From Prado023 sp964638055 (lineage in GTDB: Bacteria; Actinomycetota; Actinomycetes; S36-B12; CAIYMF01): DNA of 64,000 nt. The position numbers and the translations under genes were made by a program. The notes under the pieces are model-generated. The model saw only the letters and a list, made by a program, of their open reading frames with translations, was not told the DNA's origin and did not search any database. Every line of letters begins with the position of its first letter. Within the stretch, counting starts at the first letter, position 1. The stretch is from NCBI GenBank assembly GCA_964638055.1, contig CAZWXF010000003.1:13206-77205 (forward strand), read 5' to 3'. Shown here piece by piece: positions 36,512 to 47,253 of the stretch.

Positions 36512-38118
36512 ACGGCATCGGCGATTCCCACCTGAGCGCCCGCCGCCGCGAGCGCGACCTCGACCTGCTCGCCGGTGGGGAGATCGTGGACGTGCTGGTC
36601 GTGGGGGGCGGCATCACCGGTGCCGGGGTGGCCCTCGACGCGGCCGCCCGCGGCCTCTCCGTGGCCCTCATCGAGCGCGGCGACCTCGCCGCCGGGACCT
36701 CGCGGTGGTCCTCCAAGCTGGTCCACGGCGGTGTGCGGTACCTGGCGACCGGGAAGGTCGGCGTCGCCGCCGAGAGCGTGCGGGAGCGCGGCATCCTGGC
36801 CACCAACGTCGCGCCTCACCTCATCCGTCCGCTGCCCTTCGTGACGGCCATCGGCGAGCACGGCGTGGGGGCGGGCATGGCTGCCGCCGTCATCGCCGGG
36901 TACGAGGGCATGGACCTGCTTCGTCGCACGGTCCGCACGCCCGGGTCCCTGTTCCCGGCGCCCCGGATGATCGACGCCGAGACCACCCAGCGGCTCATCC
37001 CCGGCATCGCCCGCGACGGCCTTCGATCCGGCGTGCTCAACTGGGACGGTCAGGTCGAGGACGACGCCCGACTCGTCATCGCGGTGGCTCGGACCGCCGC
37101 GTCGTACGGAGCCCGGATCCTCACGCGGGTCGAAGCCCTGGAGGTCGGTCCCGGCGGTGCGCGCGCCGTCGTCCTGGGCGCCGGCGGCGGTTCCTCGCCT
37201 GCCGGAACGGGCGTCGGGTCGATGATCGACATCCGGGCGCGGAACGTCGTGAACGCCACCGGCGTCTGGGCCGATCACCTGGACCCCTCGGTGGTGCTGC
37301 GGCCCTCCCGCGGGACGCACCTGGTCGTCTCTGCCAGCGCGCTGGGTCATCCGACGGCGGCTCTCGGGACCCCGGTGCCCGGCCACTTCGGCCGGGTGGT
37401 CTTCGCGCTGCCGCAGGCCGAGGGGACCGTGATCCTGGGCCTCACAGACGTGCCGGCCGAAGAGGTCAGCTACAGCCCGCAGGCCTCCTCCGACGAGGTC
37501 GACTTCCTGCTCGACACGTTCTCGGAGGCCCTGGCCCGACCGCTGGACCGCTCCGACGTCCTCGGCGTCTACAGCGGCCTGCGTCCCCTGCTGGCCGCGC
37601 CGGAGGAGGGGCAGGAGACCTCGGATCTCTCCCGTCGCCACTCCGTGATCCGGCACTCCGGGATGATCACGGTCACCGGCGGGAAGCTCACCACCTACCG
37701 GCGGATGGCCGCGGACGTCGTGGACCTGCTCACCGACAGGCCCTGCCCAACGGCCGAGCTCCCGCTCGTGGGTTCTGCCGGGAAGCTGCCCCGGCCGGCT
37801 GATCCGGGCATGGCGCGTCCCGGATCGAGGTCCGACGCGGAGGTCGGCGGCTCGTCCACCGAGCTGCCAGCGCGTCTCGTGCGGCGGTTCGGGTCGGAGG
37901 CCGCCGATGTCGCGGCGATGGCCGAGGGGGATCCGGCCCTCCTGGCGCCCATCGCCCCCGGCGTGCCCGCGCTCGGCGTGGAGGTGCTCTGGGGGATGGC
38001 GGCCGAGGGGGCGCTCACGATGGACGACGTGCTTGACACACGGCTGCGCCTCGACCTCGTCCCGGCGTGGCGGCGGGCCGCCGACGAGGCCGCGAGGGAC
38101 CTGCAGCCAGCCACCTGA
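36508..38118 (+). CDS. glpD: Glycerol-3-phosphate dehydrogenase, FAD-dependent
   Basis: Oxidises glycerol-3-phosphate to DHAP and passes electrons to the quinone pool. It has 536 residues. DVLVVGGGITGAGVALDAAARGLSVALIERGDLAAGTSRWSSKLVHGGVRYL is the complete FAD dinucleotide-binding and GlpD signature; VITVTGGKLTTYR-like MITVTGGKLTTYRRMA is the second signature. The C-terminal domain (from about residue 420) is the usual helical cap. Starts by GTGA overlap with the TetR gene, so that regulator probably controls it. It complements the alkyl-DHAP-synthase-like gene, which would use the same triose-phosphate pool. Confidence 0.95.
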   Translation: MNGIGDSHLSARRRERDLDLLAGGEIVDVLVVGGGITGAGVALDAAARGLSVALIERGDLAAGTSRWSSKLVHGGVRYLATGKVGVAAESVRERGILATNVAPHLIRPLPFVTAIGEHGVGAGMAAAVIAGYEGMDLLRRTVRTPGSLFPAPRMIDAETTQRLIPGIARDGLRSGVLNWDGQVEDDARLVIAVARTAASYGARILTRVEALEVGPGGARAVVLGAGGGSSPAGTGVGSMIDIRARNVVNATGVWADHLDPSVVLRPSRGTHLVVSASALGHPTAALGTPVPGHFGRVVFALPQAEGTVILGLTDVPAEEVSYSPQASSDEVDFLLDTFSEALARPLDRSDVLGVYSGLRPLLAAPEEGQETSDLSRRHSVIRHSGMITVTGGKLTTYRRMAADVVDLLTDRPCPTAELPLVGSAGKLPRPADPGMARPGSRSDAEVGGSSTELPARLVRRFGSEAADVAAMAEGDPALLAPIAPGVPALGVEVLWGMAAEGALTMDDVLDTRLRLDLVPAWRRAADEAARDLQPAT

Positions 38119-38140
38119 CCACCGCCCGCCGCTTGAGCCC

Positions 38141-38430
38141 CCACCGGTCGAGCCGCGCCGGTCGAGACCCGCGCCGGTCGAGCCTGTTCGACCGGAGGGA
38201 TGGGGTCTCGATCGGGTTCGATGCGGTGCTGGTCTCGACGGGCTCGACCAGCGTGTCGCCGCTGTCCTGCCGGTCGAGGTTGTCGACCCGCGCCGGTCGA
38301 GCCTGTCGAGACCAAGCCGGTCGAGCCCGCCGCGACTGAGCCCGTCGGCGGGTCGAGCCCGTCGGTCGAGCCCAGTCGAGACTGAGCCGCCGAGACCCCG
38401 CCGGTCGAGCCTGTCGAGACCACCAACGGT
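38141..38430. repeat. Dense cluster of dispersed repeats after glpD
   Basis: About ten full or partial GGTCGAGC-YY-GTCGAGACC units in both orientations in 290 bp, with no gene. This is the densest cluster in the window apart from that at 53.9 kb. Confidence 0.8.
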
Positions 38431-38479
38431 GGCCTGAGGATCTGAATCAGCGGATCCGTGCGCCTCGGATTCCTTGGGT

Positions 38480-38761
38480 GGGCGACTGCGTCCCGTGTGC
38501 CACCTGGGAGCATGGCGTAGCGGCCCTGCGATCGGGGCCTTGTCGCGTTTGGCCCGGCTCCAGCCCCGGATCTGCTCGTCGGCCACGTCCGCCTCGGGAT
38601 GCTGTCATACCACGGGGCCCACGACAGTTCCACGGACCGGCGTCTGTGGGTGTGAGAAGCGCCGCCCGCGTGGTCGTGTTGCCGTACCCGCCGTCCGGAT
38701 CCCATGCGGAACCGGCGTAGTAGGAGCCATCTGAGCAGCGCAGCAGGTAGGTCCAGGGCAT
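38480..38761 (-). pseudogene. GIY-YIG nuclease-like gene with two frameshifts
   Basis: Remnant of a small GIY-YIG (UPF0213-type) protein. From ATG 38761 the frame reads MPWTYLLRCSDGSYYAGSAWD, the family start with GIY and YIG equivalents. The next part is in a second frame (RRVRQHDHAGGASHTHRRRSVELSWAPWYDS) and the last in a third (DEQIRGWSRAKRDKAPIAG, the usual K/E-QI-x-GWSR-x-KR motif). Two frame changes are needed, at roughly 38690-38700 and 38590-38600. The pieces are in the right order with the right spacing, so the gene is recent decay or carries assembly errors near a repeat cluster. Confidence 0.75.
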
Positions 38762-38837
38762 GGGCGGGAATCATTGGACGAACCGCCGGAATCCTCGCAT
38801 GGTCCCTCCACAGTCCGGTGAGATGTGCTGCTGAGTC

Positions 38838-39006
38838 GGGGTCTCGACGGGCTCGACCAGCGTTCTGGGGTNNNNNNNNNNNNNNNNNNNNNNNNNNNNN
38901 NNNNNNNNNNNNNNNNNNNNNNNNNNNNNNNNNNNNNNNNNNNNNNNNNNNNNNNNNNNNNNNNNNNNNNNTCGACGGGCTCGACCAGCGTTCTGGGGTC
39001 TCGACC
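38838..39006. repeat. Dispersed repeats around an assembly gap
   Basis: Copies of GGTCTCGACGGGCTCGACC with the tail AGCGTTCTGGGGT flank the N run, between the GIY-YIG remnant and dedA. Confidence 0.7.
38872..38971. other. Assembly gap (100 N)
   Basis: Exactly 100 N. The 28 bases before and after are identical, again pointing to overlapping contig ends or a collapsed tandem repeat. Confidence 0.95.
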
Positions 39007-39027
39007 GACGGGGTGGCGGGTTAGGGG

Positions 39028-39687
39028 CTACTCGACCTGCCCAGCGTCGGCCAGCCGCCGCCGCTCCGCGACTCGTCGGACGATGAAGACCAGGACTGCC
39101 ACCGCGATCCCCAGGTAGATGAACGTGCTGACCGCGTCGATGTGCTCCTCCACGAGGTGCCACTGGGAGCCCATGACGTAGCCCGCGCTGAGCAGCAGGC
39201 CGTTCCAGATCGCCGAGCCGAGCGTCGTGTACAGGCAGAACGGCCCCAGCGGCATGGCGGCCGCACCGGCCGGAAGCGAGATCATGCTGCGAACCCCTGG
39301 GATGAGCCGGCCGAAGAAGACGGCTGCGCGACCGCGCCGGGCGAACCAGGCGTCCGCGCGGTCGATGTCGTTGCCGGTGACCAGCGGCACCTTCGTCAGC
39401 CAGCTGCGTGTGCGCTCCTCGCCGAACGCCCGACCTCCCCAGTAGAGGATGAGGGCGCCAGCCAGCGACCCGATCGTCGCGCACAGGAATGTCAGGGCTC
39501 CGTTGAGCTCGCCGAAGTACACCAGGGCGCCCGCCGCAGGGAGGATGACCTCGCTGGGGATCGGTGGGATCACCGACTCCAGCAGGACGAGCAAGCCGAC
39601 GCCGACCTCCCCCATGGCGTCGATGACCCGGAGGATGAACCCGATGAGCCCGTCGTCCGCGTACGGCGCGGCCTGGTCGACGAACAT
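39028..39687 (-). CDS. DedA-family membrane protein
   Basis: A 219-residue membrane protein of the DedA (SNARE-associated / VTT) family, linked in other bacteria to lipid-carrier recycling and membrane homeostasis. GVGLLVLLESVIPPIPSEVILPAAGALV contains the E-x(5)P-x-P-x-E signature, and FFGRLIPGVRSMISLPAGAAAM the F-x-R-x-x-P-x-x-R-x-x-x-x-x-x-AG motif, both with the conserved acidic and arginine residues. The hydrophobic segments fit five or six helices. ATG 39687 is used; GTG 39690 is adjacent. The C-terminus is basic. Confidence 0.92.
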   Translation of the reverse strand: MFVDQAAPYADDGLIGFILRVIDAMGEVGVGLLVLLESVIPPIPSEVILPAAGALVYFGELNGALTFLCATIGSLAGALILYWGGRAFGEERTRSWLTKVPLVTGNDIDRADAWFARRGRAAVFFGRLIPGVRSMISLPAGAAAMPLGPFCLYTTLGSAIWNGLLLSAGYVMGSQWHLVEEHIDAVSTFIYLGIAVAVLVFIVRRVAERRRLADAGQVE

Positions 39688-39866
39688 CACCGCCCCAGCC
39701 TGCCAGCCCTGGCGACGTGACGTGGGGATGACGCGTGCGGGGATCGGGGGCACCTGTCGGCACCGGTGGTCCTCCCTGTCCGTGCCTTCGAAGGAGTGCC
39801 AGGGTGACGGGCACCGCCTGAACGTCTGCGTTCTCGAGGTCCCGTTCCAGGTGACCGGGGTGGGCA

Positions 39867-39946
39867 TCGGACCGGGCCTGGCTTCGGACCGGGCCTGCTT
39901 CGGACCGGGCCTGGCTTCGGACCGGGCCTGCTTCGGACCGGGCTGG
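39867..39946. repeat. Short tandem repeat
   Basis: About five copies of TCGGACCGGGCCTG-(G)CT, alternating 17 and 16 bases, in the 385-bp region between the divergent dedA and metallopeptidase genes. The rest of that region shows no gene. Confidence 0.85.
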
Positions 39947-40072
39947 ACACCGACAACGACAGCAAGCTCCCCCCAAGGCTGTCACCGCCTGGTCAGGGCG
40001 AGTGCTGGGGTCGTCCGGGGCCAGCGGGGCGGCGCGTCGATCCGAGCGCCGGTGGGCAAGGATCGTCCTGTG

Positions 40073-40417
40073 ATGGACATGCCCCGCGAGCTGTTCGAGG
40101 CCCTCGTCAGCGACGCGCTCGACGAGATCCCGCCCGGGCTGGCGCGGCTCATCGCCAACTGCGTGATCCTCGTGGAGGACGATCCGCCCGCGGGTGCCCG
40201 GCTCCTCGGGCTCTACGAGGGCGTTCCCCTGACCGAGCGGGGCTCCTACTATGCGGGCTTCCTGCCCGATCGGATAACAATCTTCCGCCGGCCCATCCTG
40301 GCGATCTGTGACACGCCCGAGGATGTGGTCCACGAGGTACGCGTGACGGTCATCCACGAGGTCGCCCATCACTTCGGGATCGACGACGAGCGCCTCCACG
40401 AGCTCGGCTGGGGCTGA
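40073..40417 (+). CDS. Minimal zinc metallopeptidase (PF06262-type)
   Basis: A 114-residue minimal zincin-like protein. TVIHEVAHHFGIDDERLHELGW holds the HExxH zinc motif with a third ligand in the following D-D-E-R-L-H-E-L-G-W segment, the signature of this small family found widely in actinobacteria. LLGLYEGVPLTERGSYYAGFLPDRITIFRRPI is the preceding strand-loop region. No signal peptide, so cytoplasmic. The start is ATG 40073 (GTG 40070 is directly upstream). Substrates are unknown. Confidence 0.88.
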   Translation: MDMPRELFEALVSDALDEIPPGLARLIANCVILVEDDPPAGARLLGLYEGVPLTERGSYYAGFLPDRITIFRRPILAICDTPEDVVHEVRVTVIHEVAHHFGIDDERLHELGWG

Positions 40418-40552
40418 CGCGCGGGACTCGGGGTGCCAGGCGTCGTGGCAGCGCTGGGTACCGGCAGAGCCGTGTGGCCGGACCCCCCGCGGCGCGCGCC
40501 ACGGGGCCGACCCGTCAATAGTCTGGGGCCACGTCGTCCAGGGAGGCATCCC

Positions 40553-42814
40553 ATGTCGCAGCCCACGTCCACCCAGCCCGAACCGGCCAGCCCGGGTGCT
40601 CGACCGGCGTTGGCGGTCCTCACCTCCGGTGGCGACTCGCAGGGCATGAACGCCACCGTGAGGGCGGTCGTCCGAACGGCCATCAACCGCGGTGCCGACG
40701 TCTATGCCGTCTACGAGGGACTGCAGGGCCTGGTCGACGGTGGCGAGCGGATCAAGAGGTTCGACTGGGGCTCGGTCAGCTCGATCATGCACATCGGCGG
40801 GACGGTCATCGGCACCGCCCGCTCCGCGGACTTCCGCCAGCGATCGGGCCGGCTGCGCGCGGCGGCGAACCTCGTGGAACGGGGCATCGACCGCATCGTC
40901 GTGATCGGCGGCGACGGGTCCCTCACCGGGACGGACACCTTCCGAGCGGAGTGGCCGGGCCTGCTGGCCGAGCTCGTGGAGCAGGGCACGATCAGCCAGG
41001 ACCAGGCGGACCTCCACCGCCACCTCATCATCGCCGGGGCAGTCGGCTCCATCGACAACGACATGGTCGGCACGGACAAGACCATCGGTGCCGACACGGC
41101 GATGCACCGGATCATCGAGGCGATCGACGCCCTGGCCTCGACCGCTGCGAGCCATCAGCGGTCCTTCGTCGTGGAGGTGATGGGCCGGCACTGCGGCTAC
41201 CTCGCCATCATGTGCGCACTGGCCGGTGGCGCGGACTACATCCTCATCCCCGAGATCCGCCCCGGCCCCGAGTGGAAGGACGACATCGTCGCCCGCCTCG
41301 CCGCCGGCCGGGCCGCGGGCAGACGGGACAACCTGGTGCTCGTGGCCGAGGGCGTCGCGGATGCCAACGGCGAGCCGATCACCCCCCAGATGGTCGCCGA
41401 TGTGATCACCGAGCGCCTGGGCGAGGACACCCGTGTCACGATCCTGGGCCACGTGCAGCGCGGTGGATCCCCCAGCGCGTACGACCGCTGGATGCCCACC
41501 ATGATGGGCTACGCGGCCGCGGTCGAGGTCCTGGAGGCCGGCGAGAGCCACGTCTCGGCCCTGATCGGAGTGCGCAACAACCGGATCGCCAAGACCCCGC
41601 TCCTGGAGGCGGTCGCGGCAACCAGGGCCATCCCCGGGATCATCGAGTCCGGTGACTCAGCCGCGGCCATGGCCGCCCGCGGATCCTCGTTCACGGAGAT
41701 GTTCCGCGTCTTCGACGGCATCGCCCGGCCCGAGCCCATGTTCCCGGGGCAGGGGACGCGGTTGGCGATCATGCATGCCGGCGGCCTCGCCCCGGGCATG
41801 AACGCCGCTGCGCGCGCCGCCGTCCGCTTCGGCATCTCCCGGGGGCACGAGATGGTCGGCATCCGCGGCGGGTTCCCGGGCCTGCTGACCGGCAACGTCG
41901 AGGAGATGTCCTGGGGCGCTGTCGAGGGGTGGGTCGGACTGGGTGGCGCCGAGCTGGGCACGAGCCGTCGCACGCCCGACGCCGAGGACTTCGCCCAGGT
42001 CGGGGAGGCGATCGCCCGGGCCAAGATCGACGGACTGCTCGTCATCGGTGGCCACCGCGCCTACGAGGCGGTGTACCGGCTGCGGGCGCGCCGCCCGGAG
42101 CACGAGGGGCTGCAGGTCCCCTTGATCCTGCTACCGGCCTCCATCGACAACAACCTGCCCGGCTGGGAGATGTCCGTGGGGGCCGACACCGCCCTCAACG
42201 TGATCGTCCGCGCGGTCGACACGATCAGGCAGTCCGCCTCCGCCAGCCGGCGGGCCTTCGTGGTCGAGACCATGGGTCGCAAGTGTGGCTTCCTCGCGAT
42301 GCTTGCCGGGCTGTCGGTCGGAGCCGAGCAGGTGTACCTCCACGAGCAGCCCATGACCCTGGCCCGGCTCGAAGACGACGTCACAGAGATGGTCACGGGA
42401 TTCGCGGCGGGCCGGAAGTTCCACCTGTCCATCCGCAACGAGCAGGCCAGTGAGGGCTACACGACGGACTTCCTCGTGCAGCTGTTCACCGAGGAGTCCC
42501 GGGGCCTGTTCGACGTGCGCAAGGCCGTCCTGGGCCACATCCAGCAGGGCGCCAACCCGACGGCGTTCGACCGCGCCCACGCCGCCCGGCTGGCCGCCCA
42601 CTGCGTCGACTGGCTGACCGGCCGGGTGCTGGCCGGACGGGTCGACTGGAGCTACACCGCCATGGTGGGCGAGACGATCTCCACGGCGCCGGTGCGCCGC
42701 ATGGCCGAGGTCGAGGACATGGTCAACCGCCGCCCCATCAACCAGTGGTGGCTCGACCTGCAGCCGATGGCCGAGGAGCTGGCGCGCTCCCCCCAGGAGC
42801 GGGGCACGGCGTGA
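40553..42814 (+). CDS. 6-phosphofructokinase, tandem (eukaryote-type)
   Basis: Phosphorylates fructose-6-phosphate. At 753 residues it is twice the size of normal bacterial PFK and consists of two PFK halves. The N-half is catalytic: AVLTSGGDSQGMNATVR, VVIGGDGSLTG (residues 117-125, the ATP-type GGDGS) and GSIDNDMVGTDKTIGADTA with catalytic Asp168. The C-half (from about residue 390, AIMHAGGLAPGMNAAAR) has GGHRA (499-503) instead of GGDGS and SIDNN (Asn534) instead of SIDND, so it should not turn over substrate and may bind effectors. This layout is that of eukaryotic PFK. The next gene overlaps by GTGA. Confidence 0.93.
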   Translation: MSQPTSTQPEPASPGARPALAVLTSGGDSQGMNATVRAVVRTAINRGADVYAVYEGLQGLVDGGERIKRFDWGSVSSIMHIGGTVIGTARSADFRQRSGRLRAAANLVERGIDRIVVIGGDGSLTGTDTFRAEWPGLLAELVEQGTISQDQADLHRHLIIAGAVGSIDNDMVGTDKTIGADTAMHRIIEAIDALASTAASHQRSFVVEVMGRHCGYLAIMCALAGGADYILIPEIRPGPEWKDDIVARLAAGRAAGRRDNLVLVAEGVADANGEPITPQMVADVITERLGEDTRVTILGHVQRGGSPSAYDRWMPTMMGYAAAVEVLEAGESHVSALIGVRNNRIAKTPLLEAVAATRAIPGIIESGDSAAAMAARGSSFTEMFRVFDGIARPEPMFPGQGTRLAIMHAGGLAPGMNAAARAAVRFGISRGHEMVGIRGGFPGLLTGNVEEMSWGAVEGWVGLGGAELGTSRRTPDAEDFAQVGEAIARAKIDGLLVIGGHRAYEAVYRLRARRPEHEGLQVPLILLPASIDNNLPGWEMSVGADTALNVIVRAVDTIRQSASASRRAFVVETMGRKCGFLAMLAGLSVGAEQVYLHEQPMTLARLEDDVTEMVTGFAAGRKFHLSIRNEQASEGYTTDFLVQLFTEESRGLFDVRKAVLGHIQQGANPTAFDRAHAARLAAHCVDWLTGRVLAGRVDWSYTAMVGETISTAPVRRMAEVEDMVNRRPINQWWLDLQPMAEELARSPQERGTA

Positions 42815-43137
42815 GGGTGGACGACTCGCACGTCATCGAGTCCGCGATCATGAGCATCCATCCGGGGCGCGAGGAGGACTTCCTCGCCGCGCTGGCCCGG
42901 GCGGAGGCCACCGTGCTCGCGCGCTCGCCTGGGTTCATCCGCCTCGGCGTCCATCGGGGGATCGAGCGGCCCTCGACGTTCCTGCTCACGCTCGCGTGGC
43001 AGACTCTCGAGCATCACACGGAGGTGTTCCGCGGGGGTGAGCTCTTCGCAGAGTGGCGGGCGCTGATCGGCCCGTACTTCGCCGAGCCGCCGAAGGTCGA
43101 GCACTGGCAGGTGCTGGGCCCGGCGCCCGCAGAATGA
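42811..43137 (+). CDS. Antibiotic biosynthesis monooxygenase (ABM) domain protein
   Basis: A 108-residue single-domain protein of the dimeric alpha/beta barrel type. ESAIMSIHPGREEDFLAALARAEATVLARSPGFIRLGVHRGIERPSTFLLTLAWQTLEHH is the ABM pattern of strand, helix, strand. Members include heme-degrading and quinone monooxygenases as well as proteins with no enzyme role. Translationally coupled to the tandem PFK gene by a GTGA overlap, which hints at a related function, but the link is not known. Confidence 0.85.
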   Translation: MRVDDSHVIESAIMSIHPGREEDFLAALARAEATVLARSPGFIRLGVHRGIERPSTFLLTLAWQTLEHHTEVFRGGELFAEWRALIGPYFAEPPKVEHWQVLGPAPAE

Positions 43138-43395
43138 GGCCAATCTCACATTTCTTGCGGGATGGGGGGCTCGTCCGGTAGCGATTGCCGGGAATTGTCG
43201 GCCCGGTGGCGGCCGGGGCCCTCGCTGCCTGCGCTCAGAGGGCGGCCGTGGGCCGTTGGGGACGTGCTCACGCACGACGAGGCGGCTTCGGCGTCCCCGC
43301 CAGCCGTCCTCCTGGCAGCCCGCGAGAATGCATGGTGCACTCTAGGAGTAGGCGTCCGCACGGGGTGCCAACTGACCACTTGGAGTGCGCAGCAG

Positions 43396-45225
<1,830 letters not shown>

Positions 45226-45241
45226 TCCAGCAACGTGATCG

Positions 45242-45279
45242 GACGGCCCCCGTGAGTGAACGCACTCGCGGGGGCCGTC
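45242..45279 (+). terminator. Terminator after pckG
   Basis: 17-bp inverted repeat with one mismatch (45242-45258 and 45263-45279) and a 4-base loop, 16 bp after the pckG stop. A very stable GC-rich stem without a T-tract. Confidence 0.8.
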
Positions 45280-45384
45280 GGCTGTGCGGGGCACGTGAGC
45301 CGACTGCTGCGCGCCCCTGAACTGGCCTCACGACCGGTCGTGGTCGCCCTCAGCGCCCCAGCGCGGCGATGGCAGGATTGCCCG

Positions 45385-46386
45385 ATGGACGTGGATCTGC
45401 GGGGCCGGGACATGTTGCGTGAGGCCGACTTCAGCGACGTGGAGCTGTCGCGACTGATCGACCTGGCGGCTGACCTCAAGGCGGAGCGCCGTGCTGGGGT
45501 CCGCTCTCAGCGACTGGCCGGCCGCGTCATCGCGCTGATCTTCGAGAAGACCAGCACCCGTACGCGATGTGCCTTCGAGGTGGCCGCGTACCTGGAGGGC
45601 GCCCATGTCACCTTCCTGGACCCGACCTCGTCACAGCTGGGGCACAAGGAGTCCGTGGCGGACACCGCACGCGTCCTGGCAGGGATGTTCGACGCGATCC
45701 AGTTCCGGGGGTCCGAGCAGGAGACCGTGGAGCGCCTGGCTCAGGCCGCCGACGTCCCGGTCTACAACGGGCTGACCGACCAGTGGCATCCCACGCAGAT
45801 GCTCGCCGACTTCCTGACGATGAAGGAGCGCAGCGCAGCGCCCTGGTCGGAGGTCTCGTTGGCGTACGTCGGCGACGCCCGCAACAACATGGGCAACTCC
45901 ATGCTCGTGATGGGCGCGATCATGGGCGCCGACGTCCGGATCGGCGCGCCCCGGGCGCTCTGGCCGGCCCAGGGCGTCCAGGACCTGGCTCGCGCGCGGG
46001 CCGAGGCCAGCGGGGCCCGCCTGCTGCTCACCGAGGATCCCCGGGAGGCGGTTGCCGGGGTGGGCTTCGTCCACACCGACGTGTGGGTCTCGATGGGCGA
46101 GGAGGCGAGCGTGTGGCAGGCGCGGGTGGACCAGCTGCGGCCCTATCGCGTCGACCCGTCCCTGATGGCCGCGACCGGCAGGGACTCCTACTTCATGCAC
46201 TGCTTGCCGGCGTATCACGACACCGACAGCGCAGTGGGAGCGCAGGCAGCGGCGCGCTTCGGCCTGGCCGACGGGCTCGAGGTGTCCGACGAGGTCTTCG
46301 GGTCGCCACGCAGCATCGTCTTCGAGCAGGCAGCCAACCGGATGCACACCATCCGGGCGTTGCTCGTGGCGACGCTGACGAGCTGA
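45385..46386 (+). CDS. argF: Ornithine carbamoyltransferase
   Basis: Joins carbamoyl phosphate and ornithine to citrulline, or runs the reverse in the arginine deiminase pathway. It has 333 residues. FEKTSTRTRCAFEVA holds the carbamoyl-phosphate S-T-R-T-R loop; DQWHPTQMLADF, DVWVSMGEE and FMHCLPAYHDTDS complete the active site. The sequence VTFLDPTSSQLGHKESVADTARVLAGMFD resembles catabolic (ArcB) enzymes more than the usual actinobacterial ArgF. No arcA, arcC or other arg gene lies near, so the direction is undecided. ATG 45385 is used. Confidence 0.93.
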   Translation: MDVDLRGRDMLREADFSDVELSRLIDLAADLKAERRAGVRSQRLAGRVIALIFEKTSTRTRCAFEVAAYLEGAHVTFLDPTSSQLGHKESVADTARVLAGMFDAIQFRGSEQETVERLAQAADVPVYNGLTDQWHPTQMLADFLTMKERSAAPWSEVSLAYVGDARNNMGNSMLVMGAIMGADVRIGAPRALWPAQGVQDLARARAEASGARLLLTEDPREAVAGVGFVHTDVWVSMGEEASVWQARVDQLRPYRVDPSLMAATGRDSYFMHCLPAYHDTDSAVGAQAAARFGLADGLEVSDEVFGSPRSIVFEQAANRMHTIRALLVATLTS

Positions 46387-46486
46387 CCCTCCTTCCCTCC
46401 GGGCCATGCGCGGGTCTGCCTGTCCTCAGGGCGGCCCGCAGCACCGGGCCCAGAGACCTGGGTGCACAGGTCCTCACGGGACGAAC

Positions 46487-46523
46487 CGAGGGGTGGGTGG
46501 CGCTTGCGCCCACCCACCCCTCG
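46487..46523. terminator. Bidirectional terminator
   Basis: Long GC-rich hairpin (CGAGGGGTGGGTGGCGC pairing with 46506-46523, one bulged C) between the convergent ornithine carbamoyltransferase and whiB genes. Confidence 0.75.
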
Positions 46524-46575
46524 CACCTGTTCGATCGACCTACCAACACCCGGGCTCGCATCCGGTGAGCGAAGA

Positions 46576-46947
46576 CTAGCGCCCCAGCAATGTGCTCGGG
46601 GAGACGGCTAGCTCGATCTCCTCGGCGGCGGCCGCCGCGCCCTCTCCCCGTTGTCGTGGGAAGTGCGCGAGCTCTATCCGTAGATAGACGCGCTCCCGCT
46701 CCTCCTCGGTCATGCCACCCCACACGCCATAGGGCTCACGCGCCCTGATCGCGTAGTCCGCGCATTCGACGCGGACCGGACATCCGGCACAGACCTCCTT
46801 CGCTGCCCTGTCGCGACGCAGGCGCGCCAAGCCCCGCTCGTTCTGCGGGTGGAAGAAGAGGTCCTGATCAGCCCCCCGACACGCTCCCATCTCCTGCCAT
46901 TCCCAGGTCGCGTCCAAGGGGACCTGGGAAAGCGGCTGTTGGGGCAT
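46576..46947 (-). CDS. WhiB-family transcription factor (WhiB3/WhiD type)
   Basis: A 123-residue Fe-S regulator unique to actinobacteria. The four [4Fe-4S] ligands are C23 (MGACRG), C53 and C56 (CAGC) and C62 (VEC). FFHPQNERGLARLRRDRAAKEVC and EPYGVWGGMTEEER match the WhiB3/WhiD branch. ATG 46947 is chosen because GGAG lies 8 bases upstream. WhiB3 responds to redox state in mycobacteria and WhiD acts in sporulation in Streptomyces; which applies here is not known. Its upstream region (about 430 bp to the next gene) is unusually rich in structure. Confidence 0.93.
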   Translation of the reverse strand: MPQQPLSQVPLDATWEWQEMGACRGADQDLFFHPQNERGLARLRRDRAAKEVCAGCPVRVECADYAIRAREPYGVWGGMTEEERERVYLRIELAHFPRQRGEGAAAAAEEIELAVSPSTLLGR

Positions 46948-47253
46948 CGGCTTGCTCCCTTCTCGTGACGCGTCGGTGTCCCGGCTCGTCGCGGCTGAAC
47001 TCGTTGTGCGCGCGTGCCCGAGTCCGAACGGACTCACCGGGAGTCAGGCGGAGGGGGGAGGATCGTCTCCATCGGCAACCGGATCGGCACGCCCACGCTA
47101 CGCATGGTGAATGACCTTCATATCCGGCGAATGGATGGTTTGGCGGTGGTACGAACGTACTGTCCATCACCCAGCGTGTGGAAGTTGAAGGAGAATCAAC
47201 GTCAAAGGACGCCCAGCGGGGCCGCAAGTGACAGATCGATGACGACCAGGCTG

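Noticed and set aside
38141..38430. CRISPR array
   Set aside because: The repeat units occur in both orientations with irregular spacing and no unique spacers of constant length, and no cas gene is present.
36409..38586. Minus-strand frame of 725 codons under glpD
   Set aside because: It is antisense to a clear glpD gene; only its first 40 residues matter, as the last piece of the GIY-YIG remnant.
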